DNA from: Arthrobacter crystallopoietes BAB-32
GTDB taxonomy: Bacteria; Actinomycetota; Actinomycetes; Actinomycetales; Micrococcaceae
NCBI RefSeq assembly: GCF_000328305.2
Contig: NZ_ANPE02000106.1
Location: forward strand, 1 to 34,365
Length of the DNA stretch: 34,365 nucleotides
Direction: 5' to 3'
Under the pieces are notes generated by a model. The model ran no database searches. It worked only from the letters and a program-made list of their open reading frames with translations, and had not been told where the DNA came from. The position numbers and the translations under genes were made by a program. This document shows, in pieces, positions 7,735 to 14,747 of the stretch. How positions within the stretch are numbered: the first letter of the stretch is position 1; the number at the start of each line of letters is the position of its first letter.

Positions 7735-8049
7735 ATGCCGAAGATTACTTTCGTCCAGCCGGACGGGCTGGAAAACGTCGTCGACGCCGAGGCCGACGTC
7801 AGCGTGATGCGGGCCGCCGTTGCCAGCGGCGTGCCCGGCATCGTCGCCGAATGTGGCGGCAGCGCGATGTGCGCGACCTGCCACGTCTACGTCGACGCGG
7901 GGAACCTGGACGGGCTGCCGGAACTCGGCGACGTAGAGGACGAGATGCTGGATTGCACGGCTGCCGAGCGGCTGGACTGCAGCCGGCTCTCCTGCCAGCT
8001 GCCGGCCACACGGGACCTCACGGTCCGGATTCCGCCCACCCAGGTGTAA
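7735..8049 (+). CDS. [2Fe-2S] ferredoxin, P450 partner
   Basis: This 104-residue ferredoxin is of the adrenodoxin/putidaredoxin type. Cluster ligands C40, C46, C49 and C87 have the spacing C-x5-C-x2-C-x37-C. Two further cysteines, C74 and C82, are not ligands by position. The E-L-G-D-V-E-D-E-M-L acidic helix before the last ligand is the usual docking face for P450 and reductase. It should pass electrons from an NAD(P)H-dependent ferredoxin reductase, encoded elsewhere, to the upstream CYP199A-like enzyme; CYP199A systems are known to use such a cognate ferredoxin. SD GGAAGGA precedes the ATG. It is the last gene of the operon and ends 12 bases from a convergent gene. Confidence 0.93.
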   Translation: MPKITFVQPDGLENVVDAEADVSVMRAAVASGVPGIVAECGGSAMCATCHVYVDAGNLDGLPELGDVEDEMLDCTAAERLDCSRLSCQLPATRDLTVRIPPTQV

Positions 8050-8061
8050 CCCGGGAGGGAG

Positions 8062-8904
8062 CTAACGACGGCGGCGGGCGGTTGGGTTGTCGGGGGCGTC
8101 GGCGGCTGCTTCCAGGTTGGGCAGGTCCGGGCGGGCGGCAGGGGCAGCGCGCCGGATATCCGGGCCGGGCTCCGGCCGGTCGAGGAAGCGGCTGAGGATG
8201 ACGGCATTGCCCCACAGGATGGCGGCGGCGGCGAGCCACGGGCTGTGCACCGCGCCGGCGCTGTCCGGATAGACCAGCCAGCAGAGGCCGAGCACGATGG
8301 CGCTGGTGCCGGTGGTGGTGCCGAGCAGGGTCCGTCCCGGCGGCCAGAAGGCCATCACCAGGACCGAGGTGGCCAGCAGGAGGCCGAGCGCGGCTTGGAT
8401 GGGCCAGTGCGAGAGCCCCCAGGAGGTGTCGTCGACGACGCCGGGGGCTAGGGATTGTTCGACGGCGACGGCCGCGTAGCTCCACCAGCCCGGGGCGCCA
8501 AGCAAAGCCAGGGCCAGCAGGGGGCCGCTGGGCATGAGCCGCCGGTTCGCGCGCTTCGGCCGGTCGGCGCGGGAGAGCAGCGGGACCAGGCTCATGGGCA
8601 GCAGCATCAGCGCGGCGGCCAGCGGGCCGGCGTCCTCGGCGGCAACGCTGGCGAGCAGCAACGCCGCAACCACCAGCCACAGTTGGACCATGGCCGGCCA
8701 CGGCTGGGCCGGCCTTGCGGCAATGGCCAGGAAAGCGCCGCTGACAATGAAGGTGAAGAGCACACCCCAGCTGGCCTCAAGCCCCATCACGGCGAAGAAA
8801 GCCGGGTTGACGCCGAGGAGCATCACTAGGTCGATGACGCCGAAAAAGCCAACGGTCCAGAAGAGCACCGCGAAACAGGCCCAGATGCGCGCGCCCGTGA
8901 GCAT
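8062..8904 (-). CDS. Multi-pass integral membrane protein, function unknown
   Basis: The 280-residue protein has about eight hydrophobic segments, from I-W-A-C-F-A-V-L-F-W near the N-terminus to A-A-A-I-L-W-G-N-A-V-I-L near residue 225, then a Pro/Ala/Arg-rich cytoplasmic-type tail ending in R-R-R-R. I do not recognise a family motif. The open frame continues upstream, but the preceding residues are Arg/Pro-rich and overlap pheA, so ATG 8904 is preferred; GTG at 8910 is an alternative, and no strong SD supports either. It lies downstream of pheA on the same strand, separated by 97 bases that contain a palindrome. It may be a membrane protein of general actinobacterial type; I assign no role. 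Confidence 0.75.
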   Translation of the reverse strand: MLTGARIWACFAVLFWTVGFFGVIDLVMLLGVNPAFFAVMGLEASWGVLFTFIVSGAFLAIAARPAQPWPAMVQLWLVVAALLLASVAAEDAGPLAAALMLLPMSLVPLLSRADRPKRANRRLMPSGPLLALALLGAPGWWSYAAVAVEQSLAPGVVDDTSWGLSHWPIQAALGLLLATSVLVMAFWPPGRTLLGTTTGTSAIVLGLCWLVYPDSAGAVHSPWLAAAAILWGNAVILSRFLDRPEPGPDIRRAAPAARPDLPNLEAAADAPDNPTARRRR

Positions 8905-8941
8905 GTCCACAGGATACGCCCGGGGCTGCTGGGGCGGTGCG

Positions 8942-9005
8942 GGCGGACATTGTCCGCCGGGCCCAAGGTGCCGGAACCGGCGAAGCCGCGCCCCGCCGTC
9001 GTTAT
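8942..9005 (-). repeat. Intergenic palindrome and repeated 18-mer after pheA
   Basis: The stretch between pheA and the membrane protein holds a near-perfect palindrome GGCGGACAtTGTCCGCC (8942-8958). It also holds GCGCCCCGCCGTCGTTAT (8988-9005), identical to 22498-22515 after acdS. The pheA stop codon lies inside the 18-mer. In the acdS copy the sequence forms a hairpin; here no matching arm is found, so this may be a half copy. No T-run follows, so it is not a classic terminator. Confidence 0.6.
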
Positions 9006-9856
9006 TTTCCGCCGCTGGCCAGCCGGAACGGGTGTGCCGGGTAGACGCCCAGCACTTTGATCTTGGTGGTGAAGAAGTCCAGCTCCTGGAAGGCGTGCAC
9101 CATCGCCGGATCCTCCGGGTGGCCCTCGACATCCACCATGAATTTCGTGGCGGCGAACTGGTTGCCCTCCATGTAGCTTTCCAGCCGGGTCATGTTGATG
9201 CCGTTCGTGGCGAAGCCGCCCAGCGCCTTGTAGAGCGCGGCCGGCACGTTACGGACCCGGAAGACGAAGCTGGTCACGGCCGGGCCGGGCAGCTGCTCGC
9301 GCGACGGGATCGGCTGGTTGTCCGCGAGCAGGATGAAGCGCGTGGTGTTGGTCGGATCGTCCTCGGCGTCCGTGGCCAGCACGTCCAGCCCGTACAGTTC
9401 GGCGGCCATCGGCGGGGCGAGCGAGACCTTGGTCGGGTCCTGCCACTGGCTGACTTCCCGTGCCGATCCCGCCGTGTCGCCGGCGATCACCGGCTTGAGG
9501 CCATGGCGCCGGATCAGCTTCCGGCACTGGCCGAGCGCGTGGATGTGGCTGTGCACCTCACGTGCCTGCTCGATGCTGGACCCGGGGATGCCGAGCAGAC
9601 TGAAGCGGATGCGCAGGAAATGCTCGCCGATGATCTGCAGCGAGGTCTCGGGCAGCATCGCGTGGATGTCTGCCACCCGGCCCGCGATCGAGTTGTCGAT
9701 CGGGATCATCGCCAGCTGCGCCTCGCCGCTGGTGACCTTCGCGAAGGTGTCTTCGAAGCTCGCGCAGGGCACGGCCTCCCAATCCGGGCGCACTTCAGTG
9801 CAGGCCATGTGGGAATTGGAGCCGGGTTCTCCCTGGTAAGCAATCGCGAAGGTCAT
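9002..9856 (-). CDS. pheA: Prephenate dehydratase
   Basis: This 284-residue protein converts prephenate to phenylpyruvate in phenylalanine synthesis. The N-terminal catalytic domain has the Y-Q-G-E-P-G-S-N-S opening, I-P-I-D-N-S-I-A-G-R and the catalytic N-T-T-R-F near residue 170. A C-terminal ACT domain follows (about residues 195-270). In the ACT domain the usual phenylalanine-binding E-S-R-P reads E-S-Y-M, and the surrounding P-A-A-L-Y-K-A-L-G-G-F-A-T-N-G-I-N-M is the form I associate with alphaproteobacterial enzymes. Feedback inhibition may therefore differ from classical PheA. The gene follows the MgtC-like gene after 23 bases and may be co-transcribed with it. No chorismate mutase domain is fused. 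Confidence 0.95.
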   Translation of the reverse strand: MTFAIAYQGEPGSNSHMACTEVRPDWEAVPCASFEDTFAKVTSGEAQLAMIPIDNSIAGRVADIHAMLPETSLQIIGEHFLRIRFSLLGIPGSSIEQAREVHSHIHALGQCRKLIRRHGLKPVIAGDTAGSAREVSQWQDPTKVSLAPPMAAELYGLDVLATDAEDDPTNTTRFILLADNQPIPSREQLPGPAVTSFVFRVRNVPAALYKALGGFATNGINMTRLESYMEGNQFAATKFMVDVEGHPEDPAMVHAFQELDFFTTKIKVLGVYPAHPFRLASGGK

Positions 9857-9879
9857 GGGTGGAATTATCCCATCCGCGG

Positions 9880-10587
9880 TCAGGTGTTCTCGTCGCTGAG
9901 CACCGTGACGGTCATGACCGGTTCCAACGCGGAGAGGCCCTTGACCAGTTCATCGAGCGAGCCGGCGGCGTGTTGGATCCGCAGGTCCGCCTGCAACAAG
10001 GCCTCGCCGTCCAGCCGCGAGCGGCGGGTTCGGCTCAACGCTGCATCGAACCCGAGTTCGGCGGCACAATCCACTACCTGCTGCAGCACGCCCTCCAGGT
10101 CCCGCACTTCCACGGTGAAATCGCGGACCTTGTCGCCCGGGGAAATCCAGCGGCCCACAGTCTTGAGCATCACGACGGTGGCCAGGTGCAGCACAGTGGC
10201 CGCAACAGCGATGAGCGGCATGCCCGCACCGCAGGCCATGCCGATGGCCGCGGTCATCCAGATGGAGGCGGCGGTGGTCAGCCCGGAGACGGCATGCTGC
10301 CGGACAAAGATGACGCCGGCGCCAAGGAAGCCGATGCCGGTCACAATCTGGGCGGCAATCCGGGACGGGTCCAGGACGACGTCGCTGCCGAGCACGTGCG
10401 CAAAGCCGTAGGCCGATACCAGCGTGAACAGCGCGGAACCGAGGCCAACCAGCGTGTGCGTGCGCAGCCCGGCGCTCTTGAGCCTGCTTTCCCGTTCCAT
10501 CCCGACCACGGCAGAGAGGACGAAGGCCAGCACCAGCATGGCCAGTTGGGTCAGCATGCTCTCCGGCAGTAGTTCGATGTCCAGCAA
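9880..10587 (-). CDS. MgtC/SapB family membrane protein
   Basis: This 235-residue protein has the MgtC/SapB N-terminal membrane domain with about four or five helices. Family signatures are G-M-E-R-E-S-R near residue 30, G-L-R-T-H-T-L-V-G-L-G-S-A and I-G-F-L-G-A-G-V-I near residue 88, followed by T-T-A-A-S-I-W. A soluble C-terminal domain of about 80 residues follows. MgtC proteins are linked to Mg2+ starvation, acid pH and F1F0-ATPase modulation in other bacteria; the role here is not known. The start is a TTG at 10587 behind an excellent SD (GGAAGGAG). It is divergent from the Ig-like surface protein. I looked for an M-box Mg2+ riboswitch in the leader and did not recognise one. Confidence 0.93.
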   Translation of the reverse strand: MLDIELLPESMLTQLAMLVLAFVLSAVVGMERESRLKSAGLRTHTLVGLGSALFTLVSAYGFAHVLGSDVVLDPSRIAAQIVTGIGFLGAGVIFVRQHAVSGLTTAASIWMTAAIGMACGAGMPLIAVAATVLHLATVVMLKTVGRWISPGDKVRDFTVEVRDLEGVLQQVVDCAAELGFDAALSRTRRSRLDGEALLQADLRIQHAAGSLDELVKGLSALEPVMTVTVLSDENT

Positions 10588-10890
10588 ACGTGCTCCTTCC
10601 GGCCGATGAGGCCCTGGCTCGATTGCCTTTCAGCCTACTGTGCATGCCCCGCCAAGAGTCCCGGACGCGGGAACCGGGGCAGTGTACGACGGCGGCGGGA
10701 GGTTTGCATGCCGAAGATGAACTTTGCGGAACATTGGGCAAAAACCGGTCGCAGGGCTCGGCAACCCGTTGCTTAATCGATACATTCGAAGGGACGGTGC
10801 AGTCGCCAGCTGCGCCGTTTTCCCTGCTCAGGGAAGTAAACAATGGATTGATTTCGATTCTGACACCCCCTAACTGAAGCGAGTATCAGC
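10588..10890. promoter_or_regulatory. 303-base divergent intergenic region with two symmetric elements
   Basis: The region between mgtC-like and the Ig-like gene must hold both promoters. I see a nested hairpin at 10645-10681: TGCCCCG pairs with CGGGGCA and encloses TCCCGgacgCGGGA. I also see a perfect palindrome TTCCCTGctCAGGGAA at 10820-10835, 56 bases before the Ig-like start, which could be an operator. A copy of ACGACGGCGG occurs at 10686. No promoter pair is convincing. Confidence 0.4.
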
Positions 10891-11418
10891 ATGAAAAAGA
10901 CTTTGTCAGCCACGGCGCTGGCGCTGGCCCTGGCCTTTGGCTCGGGAACTGCCGCCCACGCCACCATGGATTACCCCGCACCGGACCAGAGCGTCGTCGT
11001 CTCCGATGCACGTGTTGAAGCCGGTGGAACCGTCACGGTTTCCGCCACGGGCCTGAACGCCGGTGAACGCACCACCATCACCGTCGCGAAGAACCAGTCA
11101 GCCCAGAACTTCAAGGGCGACGTCAACATCACTTCGGCCAACGCCGAAGGCGAGATCTCCGAGGAAGTTACCTTCAACCAGAACGGCCGCCACTGGATCA
11201 CCGTCACCGGTGACGAGACCGGCGAAGTCGGCACCGCCTCCGTCGTCGTGACCGGCAACGGAAACGCTGCAGGCAACGGCCCGAAGAAGCTGGAGGTGGA
11301 CCGCTCCGGCGCCACCAGCGAAACCGATCCCGCTGCCCTCTGGGCCATGGGTGGAGCAGGCCTGCTGCTGGTCGGCGGGGCTGCGGGTGCTGTGGCACTG
11401 AAGCGCCGCAACAGCTAG
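10891..11418 (+). CDS. Secreted, C-terminally anchored Ig-like surface protein
   Basis: The 175-residue protein has a Sec signal peptide (M-K-K-T then a hydrophobic run, cleavage expected after A-H-A near residue 24), a beta-rich domain of about 90 residues (V-E-A-G-G-T-V-T-V-S-A-T-G-L resembles bacterial Ig-like folds), a Gly/Asn linker, one hydrophobic helix (about residues 150-168) and a short K-R-R-N-S tail. This is the architecture of sortase substrates, but no LPXTG is present; the residues before the helix read S-E-T-D-P-A. It is probably anchored by the helix itself or by an unusual sorting signal. The SD before ATG is weak (GAAGCGAG). Codon use has more A-ending and AAC/AAG codons than its neighbours. 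It ends in a strong hairpin terminator, so it is monocistronic. Function unknown. Confidence 0.8.
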   Translation: MKKTLSATALALALAFGSGTAAHATMDYPAPDQSVVVSDARVEAGGTVTVSATGLNAGERTTITVAKNQSAQNFKGDVNITSANAEGEISEEVTFNQNGRHWITVTGDETGEVGTASVVVTGNGNAAGNGPKKLEVDRSGATSETDPAALWAMGGAGLLLVGGAAGAVALKRRNS

Positions 11419-11434
11419 GTCCTGAGCCTGGCGT

Positions 11435-11471
11435 GAGCCGGCCGGTAGTCGGGGGGACTGCCGGCCGGCTC
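11435..11471 (+). terminator. Hairpin terminator after the Ig-like surface gene
   Basis: A 16-bp stem pairs 11435-11450 (GAGCCGGCCGGTAGTC) with 11456-11471, with one G-T wobble and a five-G loop. A T-poor tail (GTCATTTAAGG) follows 16 bases after the surface-protein stop, so termination could need another factor. Confidence 0.7.
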
Positions 11472-11672
11472 GTCATTTAAGGCTTCCGGTGCGATTCGAC
11501 ATCCGCGCCAGCGGCGCCGTACCTGTTCATCCCTGTCCTCCTCCTGCGGCAAGACTCATCTAAAGTGCTCGCGAAATGGGGCGCGTGCCTCATTTGGGTA
11601 GGGTAAAGCGCATTCTCCATATCAAAATGCATAACCCAGTATCCAAACATGCGGATATAGAGTTATGAGCTC
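11472..11672. other. Gene-free stretch with locally low G+C
   Basis: No credible gene is visible. Bases 11555-11670 are distinctly AT-richer than the rest of the window (TCCATATCAAAATGCATAAC, ATGCGGATATAGAGTTATGA). This fits a boundary of foreign or decayed DNA. It lies immediately before the truncated tetR fragment. Confidence 0.5.
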
Positions 11673-11930
11673 TTATGCAACACCATCTCCTGCGGCCAAG
11701 GAATCGGAGGGTGCACGGTGAGCGACGAGGTCGAGGAGCCGATCGACCAGTCTCACGGCCGCCGCGTCCGTCACAGGTTCGGTGAACAGTGCGTAGAAGT
11801 ACAGAGGCGCGATGACCAGCTCGAGGAGCTCATTGAGTGTCGGTACCGGTTCACCGCGGTCCGCGGACTGGTCGATGAGACGACGAACCCACGTGCAGCC
11901 AGGCGCGCGGCAGCAGGGATGGTCGCTACC
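11673..11930 (-). pseudogene. TetR-family regulator, C-terminal fragment
   Basis: The reverse-strand frame encodes a typical C-terminal TetR ligand-domain end: W-V-R-R-L-I-D-Q-S, L-L-E-L-V-I-A-P-L-Y-F-Y-A-L-F-T, then V-R-L-V-D-R-L-L-D-L-V. The DNA-binding N-terminal half is missing. Upstream of about 11930 the frame continues only into sequence antisense to the first membrane helix of the next gene and has no helix-turn-helix. The fragment therefore cannot bind DNA and is most likely dead. The exact junction is uncertain by a few tens of bases. Confidence 0.7.
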
Positions 11931-11934
11931 AAGG

Positions 11935-12414
11935 CCATGGCGGCGCGTCTGGCTGGTGTGCCACATCGTCGCGGCGGGGGCCTGGATCGGCATCGACGTG
12001 ATCGTCGCCGTGCTCGTGCTGGTCGGGTGGTTCGCCGACGACCTCGGGCAACGAAGTCTGGCCTACCGGGCGCTGGCGCAGTTCACCGTCGCGCCGATGC
12101 TCGCCGCAGGTCTCACCTGCCTGTTGAGCGGGGTGCTGCTGGGACTGGGCACGAAGTGGGGGCTGCTGCGCTACTGGTGGGTCGCGGTCAAGCTCGGGCT
12201 CAACGTCGTCCTGTGCACGGTCATGGTCACGGTGCTCGCGCCAGGGATGCCCGACCTCGACCGGTACGGCGCCGGGCTGCTGACCGGTGCCACCCCCGAT
12301 CTGCGCATCGCGTCCATGTTCTTCCCACCGGCCGTATCCCTGACCGCTCTGACGTTCGCAGTCATCCTGGCGGTAGCCAAGCCGTGGGGCCTCACCCGCG
12401 GAGGAGACAAGTGA
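11935..12414 (+). pseudogene. DUF2269-like integral membrane protein lacking a normal start
   Basis: The frame encodes about 159 residues with four hydrophobic helices, beginning at R-R-V-W-L-V-C-H-I-V-A-A-G-A-W-I-G, which looks like the first transmembrane helix of a DUF2269-type protein. No ATG lies in frame just before it; the upstream open frame runs into the antisense of the tetR fragment. A GTG at 11956 is in frame but would remove part of helix 1 and lacks an SD. The simplest reading is that the original start was deleted together with the tetR 5' half. The gene is otherwise open to its stop, which overlaps the next ATG by one base (TGATG). If expressed from the GTG it might still work. 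Confidence 0.6.
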
Positions 12415-12887
12415 TGAGATTCCACCCGTTCCCGCTCACCGACATGCCCTGGCCGCTGATGGCCGCCCTCGTCGCCGTCGGGCTGCCGCGCACGGTGCTC
12501 GCCGATCTCGACATCGTCGCACCCGAGAGCGGGTTGCTGTACTACGTGCTCGCCCTTGTGCCGTTCGCGGCGTGGCTGGCAGTTGCCATCGTGCGCGATA
12601 CGCGGCGGCCTGTGAGGGACTTCCTCGTCCTCGGCGTGCTCTACGGGCTGTCGCTGATCCTGGCCCACCAACTGCTTTGGAACGCGCCCGGCGCGGCGCA
12701 CAGCATCCCGCAGGGCGCGGTCGACTTCGCCAGCGGGTTCGAGCCGGGTGCGCAGCAGTTCTTCCTGCGGGGCTACACCGCGCTGATCGGCCTCGGGATC
12801 GGCATCGGCACCGGGCTCGTCGCCGCCGTCCTCGCGTTCATCGCCCATCGGGTGCGGATCGTTCGACGTCTTGGCCGCCAATCGTAG
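12414..12887 (+). CDS. Small integral membrane protein, function unknown
   Basis: This 157-residue protein has about four hydrophobic segments (P-L-M-A-A-L-V-A-V-G-L, L-L-Y-Y-V-L-A-L-V-P-F, D-F-L-V-L-G-V-L-Y-G-L-S-L-I-L and the late G-L-G-I-G-I-G-T-G-L-V-A-A-V-L) and a basic C-terminus R-V-R-I-V-R-R-L-G-R. It starts at ATG 12414 behind GAGGAGA and overlaps the stop of the preceding DUF2269-like frame, so the two form a translationally coupled pair. I do not recognise a family. Codon use (CTC, GTC, TCG-rich) resembles the preceding frame and differs somewhat from the flanks, consistent with joint acquisition. Confidence 0.72.
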   Translation: MRFHPFPLTDMPWPLMAALVAVGLPRTVLADLDIVAPESGLLYYVLALVPFAAWLAVAIVRDTRRPVRDFLVLGVLYGLSLILAHQLLWNAPGAAHSIPQGAVDFASGFEPGAQQFFLRGYTALIGLGIGIGTGLVAAVLAFIAHRVRIVRRLGRQS

Positions 12888-12925
12888 TTGTCAGGGGCAG
12901 TATCAAGATCAGAAGGAATCAGATC

Positions 12926-13060
12926 GTGTCTGCATCAGTGCTGCTCATGTCGATGTCGCTGGACAGCTGCATCGTAGGCCCGAACGACGGGCCGGACAAT
13001 CCCGGCGGAGACCAAGGCGCGGTGGAAACAAACTCGCTTTCGTCCCTCTGCTCCCGGTAG
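12926..13060 (+). pseudogene. N-terminal fragment of a RibD/DHFR-like reductase
   Basis: A GTG at 12926 behind AAGGAA opens a frame reading V-L-L-M-S-M-S-L-D-S-C-I-V-G-P-N-D-G-P-D-N-P-G-G. This matches the N-terminus of YwjB/RibD-C-type dihydrofolate-reductase-like proteins (usually S-L-D-G-F-I-A-G-P-N-D-G-P-D-N-P). After about 32 residues the similarity stops and the frame ends at 13060. The rest of the gene is not found in any frame up to 13183, so this is a remnant. Confidence 0.65.
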
Positions 13061-13183
13061 GTCTCCTCGCCGAGGTGCTGTTACAGGCGAGCGATGGTGC
13101 GTTCGTGATCCGGCAGGTCGATGGGCGGCTTGGATAGCCGATCCGTTCCCAGTCGGCATCTGCGGCGGCCAGCGGCTGCTCTC

Positions 13184-13981
13184 CTAGAACGGATTGAGCA
13201 GCCGGTGCACGAACTGGCGCGTCCGTTCCTCGTGGGGATCACGCAGCACCTGGTCGGGGTGGCCGCGCTCAACGACCACGCCACCGTCCATGAAGACGAC
13301 CTCGGAGGCTACCTCGCGGGCGAAGGCCAGCTCGTGGGTGACCATGACCATGGTCCAGCCGTCCTCGGCCAGCTCCTTGATCACGTGCAGGACGTCGCCC
13401 ACCAGCTCGGGGTCCAGGGCCGACGTGGGCTCGTCGAACAGCAGCAGGGCCGGTTTGAGCGCGAGCGCGCGCACAATCCCCACGCGCTGCTGCTGGCCGC
13501 CGGAAAGCTGGTGCGGGTACTGGTCCTTCTTGTCGTGCAGGCCCACCCGGCGCAGCAGATCCTCGGCTTCCCGCACGGCTTCGGCCTTGGGCCGCTTCTG
13601 CACCTGGACCGGCCCCTCGATGATGTTCTCCAGCACCGTCCGGTGCGGGAAGAGGTTGTAGTGCTGGAACACCATGCCGGACTGGTCGCGCAGCGCGGCC
13701 AGCTGCTTGCGGGAAACCCGCTGCCCGAAGTCCACGGCCGGTCCGCCGCGAAAGGCGACCCGTCCGCCGTCGGGAATTTCCAGCCCGTTCAGGCACCGCA
13801 GCACGGTGGTCTTGCCGGAACCGGACGGGCCGATCAGCGCCAGGACCTGGCCCTGGCTGACGGACAGGTCGATGGACTTGAGCACCTGGTTGCTGCCGAA
13901 GGACTTGCGCAGTTCCGCCACGCTGAGGACGGGATTGTCGGCGGCGCCTGATGGGGCCGCGGCCGGATCAGTGGGCGACAT
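13184..13981 (-). CDS. Polar amino-acid ABC transporter, ATP-binding protein
   Basis: This 265-residue ATPase has Walker A G-P-S-G-S-G-K-T-T (about residues 51-59), the Q-loop V-F-Q-H-Y-N-L-F-P, signature L-S-G-G-Q-Q-Q-R, Walker B L-L-L-F-D-E-P and H-loop V-T-H-E. The Q-H-Y-N-L-F-P-H variant and length fit the GlnQ/TcyC amino-acid importer class. It overlaps the permease gene by 14 bases. The matching binding-protein gene lies 4.5 kb upstream on the same strand, beyond three opposite-strand enzyme genes. The substrate is probably a polar or sulfur amino acid or a derivative thereof; sequence alone does not decide. Confidence 0.95.
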   Translation of the reverse strand: MSPTDPAAAPSGAADNPVLSVAELRKSFGSNQVLKSIDLSVSQGQVLALIGPSGSGKTTVLRCLNGLEIPDGGRVAFRGGPAVDFGQRVSRKQLAALRDQSGMVFQHYNLFPHRTVLENIIEGPVQVQKRPKAEAVREAEDLLRRVGLHDKKDQYPHQLSGGQQQRVGIVRALALKPALLLFDEPTSALDPELVGDVLHVIKELAEDGWTMVMVTHELAFAREVASEVVFMDGGVVVERGHPDQVLRDPHEERTRQFVHRLLNPF

Positions 13982-14633
13982 AGCGGTCCAGCCTCCTTTC
14001 CAATCGGGTCTGGCCGGCGGAGAGGACCAGGCAGAACACCCAGTAGACGGCGGCGGCTTCCAGGTAGAGGACCATGAACTCCTGGCTGAACGCCGCGATC
14101 TCCTGCGCCTGCCGGAACAGCTCGGTGACCAGGATCAGCGAGGCCAGCGAGGTGTCCTTCACCAGGGAGATGAAGGAGTTGGACAGCGGCGGCACGGAGA
14201 CCCGTGCGGCCTGCGGCAGGATCACCCGGCGCAGCGTCAGCGCGGGTGACATGCCGATGGTGTGCCCGGCCTCCCACTGGCCCTTGGGCACGGAGAGGAT
14301 GGCGGCCCGGATGATCTCCGCCGCGTACCCGGCGACGTTGAGCGAGAAGGCGATGATGGCGCTCGGCCAGGGATCGATCACCACGCCGATCGAGGGCAGG
14401 CCGAAGAAGATGACGAAGAGCTGCACCAGCAGGGGAGTGCCGCGGATGACCGAGACGTAGGCCCGCGCGATGCCGGCCAAAATGGCGCTGCCGCTCAGCC
14501 GCATCAGCGCCACCACGAGCGCCAGCACGAGCCCGAGGGCGAAGCTGGCCAGGGACAGCGGAATGGTCCCGGTGAGGCCGCCCTGGACGATCGGCCAGAG
14601 CGAGGTCCTGACCAGCTCCCAGTCGACATTCAT
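13968..14633 (-). CDS. Polar amino-acid ABC transporter, permease
   Basis: This 221-residue permease has about five transmembrane helices and the HisM/GlnP-type signature: R-G-T-P-L-L-V-Q-L-F near residue 64 and the E-A-G-H-T-I-G-M-S-P coupling loop that contacts the ATPase. Homodimeric permeases of this length are normal for TcyB/GlnP-type importers, so one permease gene can suffice. The ATG at 14633 has no SD in the preceding CGTAGCCCT, suggesting a leaderless or nearly leaderless transcript. It is divergent from the glutamine-synthetase-like gene across 114 bases, so a shared regulatory region is likely. Confidence 0.93.
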   Translation of the reverse strand: MNVDWELVRTSLWPIVQGGLTGTIPLSLASFALGLVLALVVALMRLSGSAILAGIARAYVSVIRGTPLLVQLFVIFFGLPSIGVVIDPWPSAIIAFSLNVAGYAAEIIRAAILSVPKGQWEAGHTIGMSPALTLRRVILPQAARVSVPPLSNSFISLVKDTSLASLILVTELFRQAQEIAAFSQEFMVLYLEAAAVYWVFCLVLSAGQTRLERRLDRYVAH

Positions 14634-14747
14634 AGGGCTACGCTAGTACAGCATCCGAAGGCAGAGGGCCAGGGCCTTCCCGTTGCTGGCCGGAAGTGGT
14701 TGAATCAGCGCATCGCGCGCATTGCGGATCCAGCCGAGGGGGACCGG
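14634..14747. promoter_or_regulatory. Divergent promoter region, permease / glutamine-synthetase-like gene
   Basis: These 114 bases must serve both directions. On the reverse strand TACTAG (14655-14650) could be a -10 for a leaderless permease mRNA; its -35 is poor. A small inverted repeat GAAGGC/GCCTTC lies at 14658-14684. A GAGGGGGA ribosome site precedes the plus-strand ATG. No regulator gene is adjacent. Confidence 0.35.

Noticed and set aside
10588-10890. Possible M-box Mg2+ riboswitch or ydaO-type element upstream of the MgtC-like gene
   Set aside because: Neither consensus could be matched by eye; only simple hairpins were seen.
12935-13159. A 74-residue minus-strand frame in the scarred region
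   Set aside because: It is antisense to the DHFR-like stub, shows no motif, and has unlikely composition.
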